Origin: Colwellia sp. 20A7
GTDB taxonomy: Bacteria; Pseudomonadota; Gammaproteobacteria; Enterobacterales; Alteromonadaceae
Assembly: GCF_009832865.1 (NCBI RefSeq)
Contig: NZ_CP047130.1
Coordinates: forward strand, 1,116,001-1,180,000
Length of the DNA: 64,000 nucleotides
Reading direction: 5' to 3'
The notes under the pieces were generated by a model. The model had not been told where the DNA came from. It worked only from the letters and a program-made list of their open reading frames with translations, and made no database searches. Of the stretch, positions 43,671-54,854 are shown piece by piece (the stretch's first letter is position 1; the number at the start of each line of letters is the position of its first letter). A program made the translations under genes and the position numbers.

Positions 43671-44012
43671 TTAAGGAATAGGGCGCCAACCAATGCAATC
43701 AATAGGATAACTGCCAACACCATTAAAAAAATCAAGACAGGTATTTATTTCACTTTTAAAGAATAAATCATATTTTAAAGCTTTAGCACCATTGACACTT
43801 ATCTGATGTATTAAATGCCAAAAAACACGTTCTTTTGCATTGCTTGGCGTTTCATCTAATACGTTTAATAAAGTCCATTCACTCATCGTATCTAAAATGA
43901 AATTATCTAATTCGGTATAGTGAATCGAGCTATTTATAACGGCGTTAACATAAGCCACCATTTGTATTACTTTAGTATTGATGAATTGTTCAATTATCAT
44001 GACGGACCCCAT
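43671..44012 (-). CDS. Hypothetical protein
   Basis: A 113-residue soluble, helical protein with no recognised domain. The C-terminal part (KYDLFFKSEINTCLDFF then GWRPIP) is rich in aromatics and has two Cys. The frame is open from a TTG at 44075, but AAGGA 7 nt before the ATG at 44012 (start MGSVMIIEQF) makes that start more likely. It lies 89 bp before ampG and 168 bp after the cyclophilin gene, in the same direction. Function unknown. Confidence 0.65.
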   Translation of the reverse strand: MGSVMIIEQFINTKVIQMVAYVNAVINSSIHYTELDNFILDTMSEWTLLNVLDETPSNAKERVFWHLIHQISVNGAKALKYDLFFKSEINTCLDFFNGVGSYPIDCIGWRPIP

Positions 44013-44180
44013 GAAGACGTCCTTGCTTCCTGAATAATTTAATTGATGAACCGCATATGTTGTTATGCTCAACAATTACGGGCTAAAAAAGAATAAAGTA
44101 TATACATTTATTAATGTTACAGGTTCTTTTGTTAAAAAAATTAGTCCATTATTCTTAATAAATATGTAACATTATGTTAA

Positions 44181-44801
44181 TTACTCTGATGGTAATAGCG
44201 TAGCTTTAATCAATATTATAGGCGCTAGTGGTACATTTTCCCAACCGATAGCCTCATTATATTCAGTTTTTACCTTAGCTATCGCCTCAAGTACTTCTTC
44301 TCCTTCCATAATCATACCAAACACTGCATAGCCCCAACGTCTTCCAGGATCTAAATTGGTGTTGTCGTTAATATTAAAAAAGAATTGTCTGTTGGCCGTA
44401 TGCGGTCTATTTTCTTTGGCCATTGCAATAGTGCCTATTTCATTTTTTAAACCATTGCCTGATTCATTAATAATATCACCGTTCGTTTTTTTTGGAATAA
44501 AGTCAGCATCATAACCACCACCTTGTACGATAAAGTCTTCGACGATACGATGAAAGATAGTGTTGTTGTATTCACCAGTGACAACATACGTTAAAAAGTT
44601 ATCAACAGTCATTGGTGCTTTAACACGGTCAAGTTCAACAATAATTACTCCCATGCTTGTTTCTAATTTTACTTTTGGGTAAATATTAGTTGGATCAATA
44701 GCAAGGTTTTTAGTAAATGCTACTGAGCTAAATAAAGCCAAACCGAGTAAAAATGTACGGGTAATTTTAGGGGTAGTAATTAAGTTACAAAAAAATTGCA
44801 T
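44181..44801 (-). CDS. Exported cyclophilin-type peptidyl-prolyl isomerase
   Basis: A 206-residue cyclophilin with an N-terminal signal or anchor (about 14-30). The domain (about 42-200) carries the catalytic FHRIVEDFIVQGGG, MAKENRPHTANRQFFFN and WGYAVFGMIMEG segments. It is expected in the periplasm, like PpiA. It follows yajG by 22 bp and precedes the ampG genes. Confidence 0.93.
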   Translation of the reverse strand: MQFFCNLITTPKITRTFLLGLALFSSVAFTKNLAIDPTNIYPKVKLETSMGVIIVELDRVKAPMTVDNFLTYVVTGEYNNTIFHRIVEDFIVQGGGYDADFIPKKTNGDIINESGNGLKNEIGTIAMAKENRPHTANRQFFFNINDNTNLDPGRRWGYAVFGMIMEGEEVLEAIAKVKTEYNEAIGWENVPLAPIILIKATLLPSE

Positions 44802-44823
44802 GAAATGAATCTCTATTAGGGGG

Positions 44824-45399
44824 TTATATTAAAAAATCACTGATCTTTTGGTTTACTATAATTTGCTCTAGTAGCTTGGCTAAACGCTCATTAAAGTTAC
44901 GCTCTAATACAGCTATGTCTGCTTTAAAAGGCCCATCACTATTACCTCGGTTTTTAAAGGTGCTAGTGAGTGTTTCTGAGCCATTGTTTACTATTACTTT
45001 TAATATGATTTCTGTTTGTACTTTATAATCGAAGGTTGATTGTTCAACATTGATAATCGCTTTATCAATAGTGATATTAATAGTGTTGATAGCATTATTG
45101 TTAAGCGTTAGTTGTTGCTTCTTCCAATGCTTAGTTAAGGTTTCTTGAATCGTATTTTCAAGCCTTTCTTGTGCTGAAACAAGAGTAGCGGCTTTGCCTT
45201 CTCGCATAATTTGTACAATATGATTTGATGTACGCATATCGATTACATCAAGTTGTGCTTGTTTGTTATTTTGCACAGTATTTGATGGACTCGATATCTC
45301 AGGAGCAATAATTATGTGGCTAGGTACATTGGCACATCCGTATAACCCTAATAATAGTAAACATGCAGTAACTTTATGGATAACAGTATTAAATTTCAT
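44824..45399 (-). CDS. yajG: YajG family lipoprotein
   Basis: A 191-residue lipoprotein (lipobox LYGC, C22). The YajG family pattern shows in HIIIAPEISSP, LDVIDMRTSNHIVQI and the C-terminal ERNFNERLAKLLEQI. Function unknown; the family sits next to ampG and bolA in enterics, and both are close by here. Confidence 0.88.
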   Translation of the reverse strand: MKFNTVIHKVTACLLLLGLYGCANVPSHIIIAPEISSPSNTVQNNKQAQLDVIDMRTSNHIVQIMREGKAATLVSAQERLENTIQETLTKHWKKQQLTLNNNAINTINITIDKAIINVEQSTFDYKVQTEIILKVIVNNGSETLTSTFKNRGNSDGPFKADIAVLERNFNERLAKLLEQIIVNQKISDFLI

Positions 45400-45518
45400 G
45401 AGAGGTAGCCGCTTTGTTGTTAGTCAGTTTAGTGATTAGTTTTTTGGTTATTATCTTTTGGTAATCATTTTTTGTTAAGTGATTTTTTGTTAGAAAGTAA
45501 TAACATCATTATGCCCAA

Positions 45519-46718
45519 TTATCTCTTTATGGCTGACTGTGTGACAAATTTGTCATTACTAGCAATCAGTTTTTCATTACCAAAGATTCTTTTTAGTTTT
45601 ATATGATATGCCAATTGTCTATTACCAATAATGCGTAACTCTCCTCCTTTTTTCAATACTCTATGGCTATCTTTAAACATTTGCCATGCAATATGATCTG
45701 TAGTTGCAGCTTGCTGATGAAAGGGAGGGTTACATAAAATCAAGTCAACACTATTACTTTCAACATTACTTAAACAATCATTGAGTTGAAACTGACATTG
45801 TGTGATTAAATCAGGTAAGTTATTGTTAATATTTTCTTTCGCAGATGTTATAGCCATGTGTGACTCATCAAAAAACTGTATTTTAGCACTGGGTTGTTGG
45901 GCTAATATAGTTAAACCTATAACACCATTACCACAACCCAAATCAATTACTTGGCTATTTTCTGCTACATGCGGTAGGTTTTCAATAAAATATCGAGCAC
46001 CTATATCAAGCTTTTCTCTTGAATAAACATTGGCATGATTACTAATAGAAAAGTCACAATTTAAGGTTTTATTAGCTAAGGGCCATATTGTTGGAAAAGG
46101 AGATTTTTGGGTTTGCTCTTGATCAAATTGGCAAAAAACTAACCGTGCTTTTTTTACTGCAAGTGAGGTTGTTGTTGTTCCTAAATATTTTTCAAATAAT
46201 TTAAGCGTTGAACTATGAATATCTTTTGCACGATCAGCAGCAATAAATATTGGCTGTTGTCCTGTTTTATTTTGGTCAACACTATCCTTAATCATGATTA
46301 ATTGTTCTATTAACAGTGATTTGCTTTTAGGGATTTTAAATAAAATAACCTCAATGTTTTGAGGAAGAGAATCTAAACAATTTAGTTGTGTGACATTGTC
46401 ATGACTCAATAGATTTTTTTCAATATTACAGGCAATCCCTTGGCTGCTTATATAAGAATCATTAATACAATAAACGTCTACTTTATTAGGATAAGTATCA
46501 TCTGCATTTTTTGGAACACAAAAATGTGTCGTTAATGCGCCAAAAGCATCATTAAAAATTACCACACGAGACTTTTCAGAGAGTAACTGTTCAGTGTTAA
46601 TATAATTGATTAAATATTCGTCAGCGGCATCCCATGCCTGTAAACTGCGATTTACTTGTGCTAACGGAAAACGCACCAGTGTTAATTGTTTATCATGAAG
46701 AAAAAAAGGGCTAAGCAT
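45519..46718 (-). CDS. rlmG: 23S rRNA (guanine(1835)-N2)-methyltransferase
   Basis: A 399-residue SAM-dependent methyltransferase of the RlmG/RsmC type with two tandem Rossmann domains. The degenerate N-terminal half includes QAWDAADEYLINY and NDAFGAL. The catalytic C-terminal half has DLGCGNGVIGL (SAM binding, about 257), VDLILCNPPFHQQ (about 328) and the RIIGNRQLAYHIKLKRIFG segment. NANVYSREKLDIGARYF-like text at about 230 is characteristic of RlmG over RsmC. Divergent from bolA. Confidence 0.94.
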   Translation of the reverse strand: MLSPFFLHDKQLTLVRFPLAQVNRSLQAWDAADEYLINYINTEQLLSEKSRVVIFNDAFGALTTHFCVPKNADDTYPNKVDVYCINDSYISSQGIACNIEKNLLSHDNVTQLNCLDSLPQNIEVILFKIPKSKSLLIEQLIMIKDSVDQNKTGQQPIFIAADRAKDIHSSTLKLFEKYLGTTTTSLAVKKARLVFCQFDQEQTQKSPFPTIWPLANKTLNCDFSISNHANVYSREKLDIGARYFIENLPHVAENSQVIDLGCGNGVIGLTILAQQPSAKIQFFDESHMAITSAKENINNNLPDLITQCQFQLNDCLSNVESNSVDLILCNPPFHQQAATTDHIAWQMFKDSHRVLKKGGELRIIGNRQLAYHIKLKRIFGNEKLIASNDKFVTQSAIKR

Positions 46719-46972
46719 TTTAAAAGTAATGTAGGATAGAAATTAATATGAGTTATTGTGACATATCCGCAAGCGACTTCAAAATATACTTGTTTAAATG
46801 TTGATTCACCCCCATAAAAGTAACTAAAATAAAGACTATTAAAATACTAAATAGATTAATGGTACTAAGTTGTGTCGATTGATAAATATTTGCTTTTGTT
46901 TCTTTGTTGATGGCATATAGAATTTAATCGACTAAAATTATTAGTACACCTTTCATTTTATCGAGAATAATA

Positions 46973-47287
46973 ATGTTTATAGCTACCGTCATTGAAGAAA
47001 AAATTCTCTCTGCTTTTTCCCCGTTACACCTAGACGTAATTAACGAAAGCAATAATCACAATGTGCCGCCAGGAAGTGAGTCACACTTTAAAGTGACTAT
47101 TGTGTCTAATAAATTTGAAGGTGAGCGTTTAATTAAGCGCCACCGTGCAATTAACTCCTTATTAGCTGAAGAGCTAGCAGGAAAAATACATGCGCTTGCA
47201 TTACATACCTATACCGAAAAAGAGTGGCATGATTATTATGCCGACAATACACCATTGTCACCGAATTGTTTAGGCGGAAGTAAATAA
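46973..47287 (+). CDS. bolA: BolA family protein
   Basis: A 104-residue BolA-fold protein, a partner of monothiol glutaredoxins and a transcriptional regulator of morphology and biofilm in enterics. Conserved segments are VINESNNHNVPPGSESHFKV, FEGERLIKRHRAINSLL and the KIHALALHTYTEKEW helix. Length fits BolA. It lies 254 bp from divergent rlmG; nothing else is seen in that spacer. Confidence 0.95.
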   Translation: MFIATVIEEKILSAFSPLHLDVINESNNHNVPPGSESHFKVTIVSNKFEGERLIKRHRAINSLLAEELAGKIHALALHTYTEKEWHDYYADNTPLSPNCLGGSK

Positions 47288-47434
47288 CTTATTCAGTCGT
47301 TATTTCTTCTTTTTTTCACTGCTCGTACCTCTTTGATTTATTAGCAAGGTACAATAGCGGAAAATTCCCATGCTACCTCGGAGTAATATGGGCATAAATT
47401 TATTCTTTATAAAAGTAATTTAAAAGGTTTTCTT

Positions 47435-48625
47435 ATGGTTATCAAACCAAAAATTCGTGGTTTTATTTGTACTAATGCTCACCCAGTAGGCTGTGAAGCA
47501 CATGTTAACGAGCAGATTTCTTATGTTAAAACTCAAGCGTCTAGCGATAATGGCCCTAAAAATGTTTTAGTTATTGGTGCATCTACTGGCTATGGTTTAG
47601 CTTCACGTATTACTGCAACATTTGGTCATAATGCTAGCACATTAGGTGTTTTCTTTGAAAAACCACCAACAGAAAAGAAAACAGGATCAGCTGGCTGGTA
47701 CAATACTGCCGCTTTTCAAAAGGCTGCAGATGAAGCGGGTATTTATTCTAAAAATATTAATGGTGATGCTTTCTCTCATGCAATTAAAGCGCAAGCAATT
47801 GAAACCATTAAAGCTGATTTAGGTAAAATTGATTTAGTAATATACTCATTAGCATCACCACGTAGAACTGATCCTGATTCAGGTGAAGTATACTCATCTA
47901 CTTTAAAGCCTATTGGTGAAAGTGTTACTACTCGAAACTTAAATACTTCTAAACGTACTATTGATTCAGTTTCTGTAGAAGCAGCGAATGAAGAAGAAAT
48001 CCAAGGTACTATCGATGTTATGGGTGGTGCCGATTGGGAGCTTTGGCTAAATGCATTAAAAGAAGCTGATGTATTAGCACAAGGTGTTAAAACTGTTGCT
48101 TATACATATATTGGCAAAGAATTAACGTGGCCAATATATGGTAAAGCGACTATTGGTAAAGCAAAAGAAGATTTAGATCGCGCAGCTACAGCTATTAATG
48201 CTGCAACGGCTAGTCTTGATGGCCAAGCACGTGTTACATCACTTAATGCAGTAGTAACGCAAGCAAGCTCAGCTATCCCAATTATGCCACTATATATTTC
48301 AGCCATGTTTAAAGTAATGAAAGCTGATGGCACCTATGAAGGATGTATTGAACAAATCGCTAATTTGTTTAAAGAAAATATTTATAGTAATAGTCCACGT
48401 CTTGACGACCAAGGGCGTTTCCGTCAAAACTATAAAGAGCTAGAAGACAGTGTTCAACAACGTATTACTGATATTTGGAATACTGTTGAAACAGAGACTA
48501 TTGATGATTTAACTGATTATGTTGGTTATCATAATGAATTTCTAAAACTGTTTGGTTTTGGTGTTGACGGGGTTGATTATGATGCAGATGTTAGCCCAGA
48601 AGTGAGTATTAATAACCTAAGTTAA
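47435..48625 (+). CDS. fabV: NADH-dependent enoyl-ACP/CoA reductase FabV
   Basis: A 396-residue trans-2-enoyl reductase of the FabV type, an SDR-like enzyme closing the fatty acid elongation cycle and intrinsically insensitive to triclosan. The family start [20 protein letters not shown] and [12 protein letters not shown] (NADH site) are intact. The catalytic YX8K is Y235 to K244. Length is typical (about 400). A strong terminator follows. Confidence 0.96.
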   Translation: MVIKPKIRGFICTNAHPVGCEAHVNEQISYVKTQASSDNGPKNVLVIGASTGYGLASRITATFGHNASTLGVFFEKPPTEKKTGSAGWYNTAAFQKAADEAGIYSKNINGDAFSHAIKAQAIETIKADLGKIDLVIYSLASPRRTDPDSGEVYSSTLKPIGESVTTRNLNTSKRTIDSVSVEAANEEEIQGTIDVMGGADWELWLNALKEADVLAQGVKTVAYTYIGKELTWPIYGKATIGKAKEDLDRAATAINAATASLDGQARVTSLNAVVTQASSAIPIMPLYISAMFKVMKADGTYEGCIEQIANLFKENIYSNSPRLDDQGRFRQNYKELEDSVQQRITDIWNTVETETIDDLTDYVGYHNEFLKLFGFGVDGVDYDADVSPEVSINNLS

Positions 48626-48647
48626 TACAGTTAAAACTATCTACTTT

Positions 48648-48680
48648 AAAACCGATGCTTGTCATCGGTTTTTTATTTTT
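48648..48680 (+). terminator. Rho-independent terminator of fabV
   Basis: The stem AAAACCGATG/CATCGGTTTT with a 5-nt loop is followed by a T-rich tail, 23 bp after the stop. Confidence 0.92.
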
Positions 48681-48739
48681 TGTAGGACTCAATTTAGTCA
48701 TCTATAATTAGGTGAATTTAAAATTTTGTAGCTGATGAT

Positions 48740-49798
48740 ATGCCTAGTCTTTGGTTTTCACACTTTTTTGAGCGTAATGATAGTAACTTTGTTGATTACA
48801 ATAGACGACTTTATTCTTTTTTAGGATTTAGTTGCTTTGGTTGTATAGCGCTATCATTCTTTAGTTATGTTAATTATATCAATAACGATATAGTTATTTT
48901 TTTAACCGTATTTATTACCCTTCTTATTTTCCTTGCCAATTTAGTTTTATTTTATTTTTATAAGTGCTTAGATTTGAGCTGTAATATTATCAGCTTAAGT
49001 ATTGTTATTTTTTGTCTGGTCTTGGTTTACCAAGGAGGTATTGATAATACCGCGCTTTATTGGACCTTCCCCTTTCCGTTAGTACTCTTTGCAATGCTTG
49101 GTTATCTTTATGGATCTATCACTAACGGAATCGTATTTGTATCCTTATTACTTATGCTTAATAATCAGGAACTATTAATAGCTCATTATTCTGATATTGA
49201 AGTTATTCGTTTCCTCTCTTCTTTTTTTGTCGTCAACATTCTTAGTTTTATTAATGAATATTTTCGTGAACACAGCCACTCCGCGATGACTGACATTAAT
49301 ATCACTAAAGAACAGCAAGCGAATACTGACATACTTACTAATTTACCTAATCGTCGTTTTATCGATGCGGTATTTATTCCTGCCAGCAAGGCAAACGTAC
49401 CGAATCGTTTCCCCATGGTGCTGATCATGGGTGATGTAGATTACTTTAAAAGCTTTAATGATAATTATGGTCATCAAACTGGCGATCTTATTTTGGAAAA
49501 ATTGGCTAGAACAATGGAACAATCTATTCGTGATGAAGATATTGTTTCTCGCGTTGGAGGAGAGGAATTTTTAATTTTTTTTTCAAATACAGATTATGAT
49601 ACCGGCATGAAAATAGCTGAAAAAATGCGAAGTGCAGTTAGTGGTATGAGACTAAAGCATGAAACTAAAGAGTTAAAAATAACAATGAGTTTTGGTGTGG
49701 CAATTGCCCACAGTTACAATGAAATTGACAGTAAATTGAAAGAGGCAGATGAAAAACTGTACCAAGCAAAAAATGCAGGTCGTAATTGTGTTTGTTAA
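48740..49798 (+). CDS. Membrane diguanylate cyclase
   Basis: A 352-residue protein with six or so hydrophobic segments (about 27-178) and a C-terminal GGDEF domain (about 195-350). The active site GGEEF begins at residue 273 and the I-site RDED occupies 264-267, so it should be active and subject to product inhibition. The membrane module is of the 6TM sensor type with no assigned ligand. It stands alone between the fabV terminator and the nqr operon. Confidence 0.9.
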   Translation: MPSLWFSHFFERNDSNFVDYNRRLYSFLGFSCFGCIALSFFSYVNYINNDIVIFLTVFITLLIFLANLVLFYFYKCLDLSCNIISLSIVIFCLVLVYQGGIDNTALYWTFPFPLVLFAMLGYLYGSITNGIVFVSLLLMLNNQELLIAHYSDIEVIRFLSSFFVVNILSFINEYFREHSHSAMTDINITKEQQANTDILTNLPNRRFIDAVFIPASKANVPNRFPMVLIMGDVDYFKSFNDNYGHQTGDLILEKLARTMEQSIRDEDIVSRVGGEEFLIFFSNTDYDTGMKIAEKMRSAVSGMRLKHETKELKITMSFGVAIAHSYNEIDSKLKEADEKLYQAKNAGRNCVC

Positions 49799-50234
49799 AT
49801 TTTAGTTACGGACTACTTTTATTTATCAGCAGTATTAATCTAGCGACTTAGCACATTTAATTTTAATCTTCATTATTAGAAAATAACCTAAAAAATTAAT
49901 TGATCTGTATCATCAAACAAGTCTTTTTTATTAAATAAATGTTAATGGTTGAGCTTTTGCTCTTTTTTTAGTCCAAAAGATACCACTATAGTCTAAATTG
50001 TAGTGAAAATTTGTGAATGAGCGTAGAATGAAAAGACTTTTTTTGGTAATATTTGCACCAGAAAAATTTAACTTAGAGCCAGTGGGTCTTGTTTTTTCGA
50101 ATGAATAAATAAGTTCTTTACTGAAATACACTGAAATCAATTACTTATATGTCTTTTTTATTTGGGTTATGCCAATTATTAAGGATAAATATGCCGTTGA
50201 TTTTTTACTCCCATCAAAAGTAGTGCAAGTGTTT
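49799..50234. other. Spacer before the nqr operon
   Basis: 436 bp with no supported gene. A small GAGC-TTTT-GCTC hairpin followed by seven T (about 49951-49969) could end the cyclase transcript. Promoters for nqrA should lie in the rest, but none is clear enough to place. A 69-codon minus-strand frame here and the in-frame upstream extension of nqrA are judged spurious. Confidence 0.5.
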
Positions 50235-51572
50235 ATGATTACAATAAAAAAAGGCTTAGATGTTCCTGTAAATGGAGCTCCACAGCAGGTAATCCATGAT
50301 GGTCCGTCCATCAAAACCGTTGCGACATTAGGTGAAGAGTTTGTGGGTATGCGTCCAACCATGTTTGTAAAAGTGGGTGATCGTGTTAAAAAAGGTCAAG
50401 TGATTTTTAGTGATAAAAAGAACCTTGGCGTTAAATTCACAGCTCAAGCTGCCGGTGTTGTTAAAGAAATTAACCGTGGTGAAAAACGTGTTTTACAATC
50501 AGTCGTTATCGATATTGATGGCTCTGATCAAGAAATATTTGCTAGTTACTCGGCCAACGAATTAGGTGCTATATCACGTGAGAATGTGGTAAATAACTTA
50601 GTTGAATCTGGTCTTTGGACTGCAATAAGAACACGCCCATTCAGCAAAATTCCAGCAGTTGATAGCGCTCCCCAAGCTATCTTTGTTAGCGCGATGGATA
50701 CTAATCCTTTAGCCGCTAACCCTGAAGTTATTATTGCCGAGCAAGCGGAAGCTTTCAAACAAGGTTTAACGATTCTTTCTCGTTTAACTGAAGGCGAAGT
50801 TTTTGTAAGTAAAGCACCAGGAGCTAATATTCCTGTTGATGCTAATGCGATTGTAACTGAGTTTGCAGGTAAACATCCTGCTGGTTTAGTGGGTACGCAT
50901 ATTCACTTCTTAAAAGCTGCAAGTGCTGAAAGGTTTGTTTGGCATGTAGGCTATCAAGATGTCATCGCTATTGCTAAATTATTCACTACAGGTGAGCTTG
51001 ATAACACACGTGTTATTTCGATTGCCGGGCCAGCTGCCAAAAATCCTCGCTTAATTCGTACTGTTTTAGGTGCAAATACAAGTGAATTAACAGCCGGTGA
51101 AATTACAGATGGTGAAGTTCGTGTAGTGTCTGGTTCATTATTAATGGGTGCAACGGCAACAGCTGTACATAGTTATTTAGGTCGTTATCATGTTCAAGTG
51201 TCTTTGATTCTTGAAGGTCGCGAAAAAGAATTTATTGGATATATGTACCCTGGTCCAAATAAATTTTCAGTAACTCGCGCTTATATGTCTCACTTCTTCC
51301 CTAAGAAGCTGTTTAACATGACAACCACCACTAACGGTAGTTCACGCGCAATGGTACCTATTGGTAATTTCGAACGTGTTATGCCATTAGATATTTTACC
51401 TACCTTGTTTTTACGTGATATTTGTTCAGGTGATACTGATAGTGCGCAACAACTTGGTGCCTTAGAGCTAGACGAAGAAGACTTAGCACTGTGTACATTT
51501 GTTTGCCCTGGCAAAACAGATTACGGTGTAATTCTTCGTGACTGTCTAACTACTATCGAGAAGGAAGGTTAG
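50235..51572 (+). CDS. nqrA: Na+-translocating NADH:quinone reductase subunit A
   Basis: The 445-residue NqrA, the large peripheral cytoplasmic subunit of Na+-NQR that contributes to quinone binding. The ATG at 50235 gives the family start [16 protein letters not shown]; an in-frame frame open from 50169 adds 22 residues with no homology. [19 protein letters not shown] and the C-terminal [12 protein letters not shown] segments are diagnostic. First gene of nqrABCDEF; nqrB begins 2 bp after its stop. Confidence 0.96.
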   Translation: MITIKKGLDVPVNGAPQQVIHDGPSIKTVATLGEEFVGMRPTMFVKVGDRVKKGQVIFSDKKNLGVKFTAQAAGVVKEINRGEKRVLQSVVIDIDGSDQEIFASYSANELGAISRENVVNNLVESGLWTAIRTRPFSKIPAVDSAPQAIFVSAMDTNPLAANPEVIIAEQAEAFKQGLTILSRLTEGEVFVSKAPGANIPVDANAIVTEFAGKHPAGLVGTHIHFLKAASAERFVWHVGYQDVIAIAKLFTTGELDNTRVISIAGPAAKNPRLIRTVLGANTSELTAGEITDGEVRVVSGSLLMGATATAVHSYLGRYHVQVSLILEGREKEFIGYMYPGPNKFSVTRAYMSHFFPKKLFNMTTTTNGSSRAMVPIGNFERVMPLDILPTLFLRDICSGDTDSAQQLGALELDEEDLALCTFVCPGKTDYGVILRDCLTTIEKEG

Positions 51573-51574
51573 TC

Positions 51575-52777
51575 ATGGGCGTGAAAAAGTTTATTGAAGA
51601 TATAGAGCCGCATTTTGAAAAAGGCGGCAAACATGAAAAGTGGTTTGCGTTATATGAAGCTGTTGCAACAGGTTTATTTACTCCTGGTTATGTAAACAAG
51701 GGTAAAACTCACGTTCGTGATAGTATTGATTTAAAACGTATTATGATCACAGTATGGCTTGCGGTTTTCCCTGCCATGTTTTTTGGTATGTATAACATCG
51801 GTTATCAAGCGGTTGACGCTTTAGCTGCTGGTTATTCTTTACCACAGTCTTGGCAGGTTGATTTATTCAACTTTTTAGGTGGTTCATTATCAGCAAGCTC
51901 AGGCTTATTAGATATGACCTTCTATGGTGCCATGTTCTTCTTACCTATCTACGCAGTTACTTTTGTCGTAGGTGGTTTTTGGGAAGTACTTTTTGCTGCC
52001 GTGCGTAAGCATGAAGTGAATGAAGGTTTCTTCGTTTCTTCTATTTTATTCGCATTAATTTTGCCAGCAAGTATTCCTTTATGGCAAGTAGCCATTGGTA
52101 TTACCTTCGGTATTGTTATCGCTAAAGAAATTTTTGGTGGCACAGGTAAAAACTTCTTAAACCCAGCATTAGCGGGTCGTGCGTTTTTATTCTTTGCTTA
52201 TCCTGCACAAATTTCAGGTGATGCTGTATGGGTTGCTGCTGACAGTTTCTCTGGCGCTACAATGCTAAGTGCTGCTAATCAAGGCCTTGTTGATTATTCA
52301 ATAAATGCTGATTGGTGGAACGCTTTTTGGGGATTCATCCCTGGTTCTGTAGGTGAAGTATCAACTTTCGCTATCCTTCTTGGTGGTGCTTATATACTTT
52401 ATAAAGGTATTGCCTCATGGCGCATCGTACTAGGTGTGTTTGGCGGTATGGTTATTACCTCATTGATGTTCAACACTGTTGGAAGCGACACTAACACTAT
52501 GTTTGCAATGCCTTGGCATTGGCATTTAGTTATTGGTGGTTTTGCTTTTGGTATGATGTTTATGGCAACAGATCCTGTTTCAGCATCTTTTACCAACACA
52601 GGTAAATATTGGTTTGGTGCCTTAGTTGGTGTAATGGTTGTACTCGTTCGCGTAGTGAACCCTGCATTCCCAGAAGGTATGATGTTAGCTATTTTATTCG
52701 CTAACTTGTTCGCACCACTGTTTGATTACTTTGTGGTGAAAAGCAATATTAAACGGAGGCTTGCACGCAATGTCTAG
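51575..52777 (+). CDS. nqrB: Na+-translocating NADH:quinone reductase subunit B
   Basis: A 400-residue integral membrane subunit with about ten hydrophobic helices. It carries covalently bound FMN on T229 in SFSGATML (attached by ApbE) and riboflavin, and forms the main Na+ path. The start [20 protein letters not shown] is typical. Its end overlaps the nqrC start by 8 bp. Confidence 0.97.
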   Translation: MGVKKFIEDIEPHFEKGGKHEKWFALYEAVATGLFTPGYVNKGKTHVRDSIDLKRIMITVWLAVFPAMFFGMYNIGYQAVDALAAGYSLPQSWQVDLFNFLGGSLSASSGLLDMTFYGAMFFLPIYAVTFVVGGFWEVLFAAVRKHEVNEGFFVSSILFALILPASIPLWQVAIGITFGIVIAKEIFGGTGKNFLNPALAGRAFLFFAYPAQISGDAVWVAADSFSGATMLSAANQGLVDYSINADWWNAFWGFIPGSVGEVSTFAILLGGAYILYKGIASWRIVLGVFGGMVITSLMFNTVGSDTNTMFAMPWHWHLVIGGFAFGMMFMATDPVSASFTNTGKYWFGALVGVMVVLVRVVNPAFPEGMMLAILFANLFAPLFDYFVVKSNIKRRLARNV

Positions 52778-53540
52778 TAATAAAGAAACTCCATTAGGAA
52801 CGATATTATTCGTTCTAGCGGTCTGTTTAGTCTGTGCTGCCTTAGTGTCTATTTCTGCAGTAGGTTTAAAAGATAAACAAGATGCAAACAAGTTACTTGA
52901 TCAACAAACTAAAGTATTAGAAGCCGCTAAGTTAATTGAAAAAGCAAACGGCAATATTGTTGAAACATATAATAAATATGTTGATGCTAAAATGATTGAT
53001 CTTGATTCAGGTGAATTCATTGATAGTGATCCATTATTATTTGATGAGCGTCGCAACTCTCGTGATAAAGCTTTATCAATTAAGCCTGAAAATGATATAG
53101 CAGGTATTAATCGTCGTTCTAATACAGCGGTTATTTACCTAATAAAATCAGAGTCGGGTTCTATTGATACTATTGTATTACCGATTATTGGTTCTGGTTT
53201 ATGGGACTTAATGTATGGTTATGTTGGTTTAGAGTCTGACTTAAATACAGTGAAAAGTGTTATTTACTCTGATCATAAGGAAACTCCTGGATTAGGTGCA
53301 GAAGTACTTAACCCTAAATGGAAAGCCTTATGGCCGGGTAAAAAAATATATAACGACGCTGGTGAAGTTAAAATTAAGCTAATTAAAGGTGGTGCTAAAC
53401 CTAATGATATTCACGGTGTGGATGCATTATCAGGTGCAACTTTAACAAGTAACGGTGTTACTCACACATTACAGTTTTGGTTTGGTGAAGAAGGCTATGC
53501 TCCTTTCATTACTAAATATCGTGCAGAAGGGGTTAAATAA
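52770..53540 (+). CDS. nqrC: Na+-translocating NADH:quinone reductase subunit C
   Basis: A 256-residue subunit with one N-terminal membrane helix (about 12-32) and a periplasmic FMN-binding domain. The covalent FMN acceptor is T224 in [10 protein letters not shown]. The start is ATG at 52770, with GGAGG 10 nt upstream inside nqrB; an in-frame TTG at 52761 is too close to that site. The stop overlaps the nqrD start by 1 bp. Confidence 0.97.
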   Translation: MSSNKETPLGTILFVLAVCLVCAALVSISAVGLKDKQDANKLLDQQTKVLEAAKLIEKANGNIVETYNKYVDAKMIDLDSGEFIDSDPLLFDERRNSRDKALSIKPENDIAGINRRSNTAVIYLIKSESGSIDTIVLPIIGSGLWDLMYGYVGLESDLNTVKSVIYSDHKETPGLGAEVLNPKWKALWPGKKIYNDAGEVKIKLIKGGAKPNDIHGVDALSGATLTSNGVTHTLQFWFGEEGYAPFITKYRAEGVK

Positions 53541-54163
53541 TGTCTTCAGATGCTAAAAAAGTATTAACGGGTCCTATTGTTGACAATAACCCGATAGCAT
53601 TACAAGTATTAGGTATTTGTTCTGCTTTAGCGGTAACCAGTTCGATGGCGAATGCCTTGGTTATGAGTTTAGCTGTTATTTTTGTAACTGCATTCTCTAA
53701 CTTCTTCATTTCTTCGATTCGTAACTATATACCTTCAAGCGTACGTATTATTGTACAAATGGCTATCATTGCATCTTTAGTAATTGTAGTTGACCAAGTG
53801 CTTAAAGCTTTTTCGTATCAGTTATCTAAAGAACTATCGGTTTTCGTTGGTTTGATTATTACTAACTGTATTGTAATGGGACGTGCGGAAGCATTTGCCA
53901 TGAAAGAAAAACCTGTTGTTAGCTTTATCGATGGTATCGGTAACGGTTTAGGCTACGGTTTAATATTAATGATAGTTGCCTTTTTCCGTGAGTTATTTGG
54001 TTTTGGTACCTTATTTGGTATTGAAATTCTACCATTGATTCAAAATGATGGCTGGTATCAGGCGAATGGTTTATTAGTATTACCATTTAGTTCATTCTTC
54101 GTTATTGGTTTAATCATTTGGGCTATTCGCCAATGGAAACCAGAACAAGTAGAGAAGGATTAA
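53540..54163 (+). CDS. nqrD: Na+-translocating NADH:quinone reductase subunit D
   Basis: A 207-residue membrane subunit with six hydrophobic helices, homologous to NqrE and to Rnf subunits. [20 protein letters not shown] and the [14 protein letters not shown] segment are family marks; the Cys in the latter helps hold the intramembrane Fe-S centre formed with NqrE. Overlaps nqrC by 1 bp; nqrE follows after 4 bp. Confidence 0.96.
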   Translation: MSSDAKKVLTGPIVDNNPIALQVLGICSALAVTSSMANALVMSLAVIFVTAFSNFFISSIRNYIPSSVRIIVQMAIIASLVIVVDQVLKAFSYQLSKELSVFVGLIITNCIVMGRAEAFAMKEKPVVSFIDGIGNGLGYGLILMIVAFFRELFGFGTLFGIEILPLIQNDGWYQANGLLVLPFSSFFVIGLIIWAIRQWKPEQVEKD

Positions 54164-54167
54164 TACC

Positions 54168-54791
54168 ATGGAACATTATATTGCATTATTAGTTAAGTCT
54201 ATTTTTATTGAAAACATCGCATTAATGTTTTTCTTAGGTATGTGTACTTTTCTTGCGGTATCGAAAAAAGTAGATACTGCTATTGGTTTAGGTGTTGCTG
54301 TTGTTGTTGTACTTGGTTTGGCTGTTCCAATGAACCAAATTATATACCAAGCAATATTAGCACCAGGTGCGCTTGATGCTGTTTTAGGCATTACTGACCC
54401 GAATGAATCGATTGATTTAAGCTTTTTATCTTTTATTACCTTTATTGGTGTAATTGCTGCATTAGTTCAAATCTTGGAAATGGTACTAGATAAGTATTTT
54501 CCTTCACTTTATCAAGCCCTTGGTATATTTTTACCACTTATAACAGTTAACTGTGCGATTTTTGGTGCGGTATCATTTATGGTATCTAAAAACTTAACGC
54601 TTGGTGAGTCAGTTGTTTATGGTATTGGCTCTGGTGTTGGTTGGGCATTAGCGATTGTTCTTCTCGCTGGTATCCGTGAGAAGATGAAATACTCTGATGT
54701 ACCAGATGGATTGAAAGGTTTAGGTATCACATTTATTACTGCTGGACTAATGGCTTTTGGCTTCTTGTCTTTCGGTGGTATTTCGTTATAA
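54168..54791 (+). CDS. nqrE: Na+-translocating NADH:quinone reductase subunit E
   Basis: A 207-residue, six-helix membrane subunit paired with NqrD. The start [31 protein letters not shown] and [14 protein letters not shown] (Cys-bearing half-helices) are characteristic. It is slightly longer than the usual 198 residues because of an insert near [11 protein letters not shown]. nqrF starts 63 bp later. Confidence 0.96.
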   Translation: MEHYIALLVKSIFIENIALMFFLGMCTFLAVSKKVDTAIGLGVAVVVVLGLAVPMNQIIYQAILAPGALDAVLGITDPNESIDLSFLSFITFIGVIAALVQILEMVLDKYFPSLYQALGIFLPLITVNCAIFGAVSFMVSKNLTLGESVVYGIGSGVGWALAIVLLAGIREKMKYSDVPDGLKGLGITFITAGLMAFGFLSFGGISL

Positions 54792-54854
54792 ATTTGGTCG
54801 GTGTAACGCATATTTATATACGTTACACCCTTAGATAAGTTTAAGGAAAGGTCG

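Noticed and set aside
49931..50140. Minus-strand ORF of 69 codons before nqrA
   Set aside because: No ribosome site, no recognisable domain and AT-rich low-complexity content.
50169..50234. N-terminal extension of nqrA
   Set aside because: The family start [11 protein letters not shown] lies at 50235; the upstream 22 codons have no homology.
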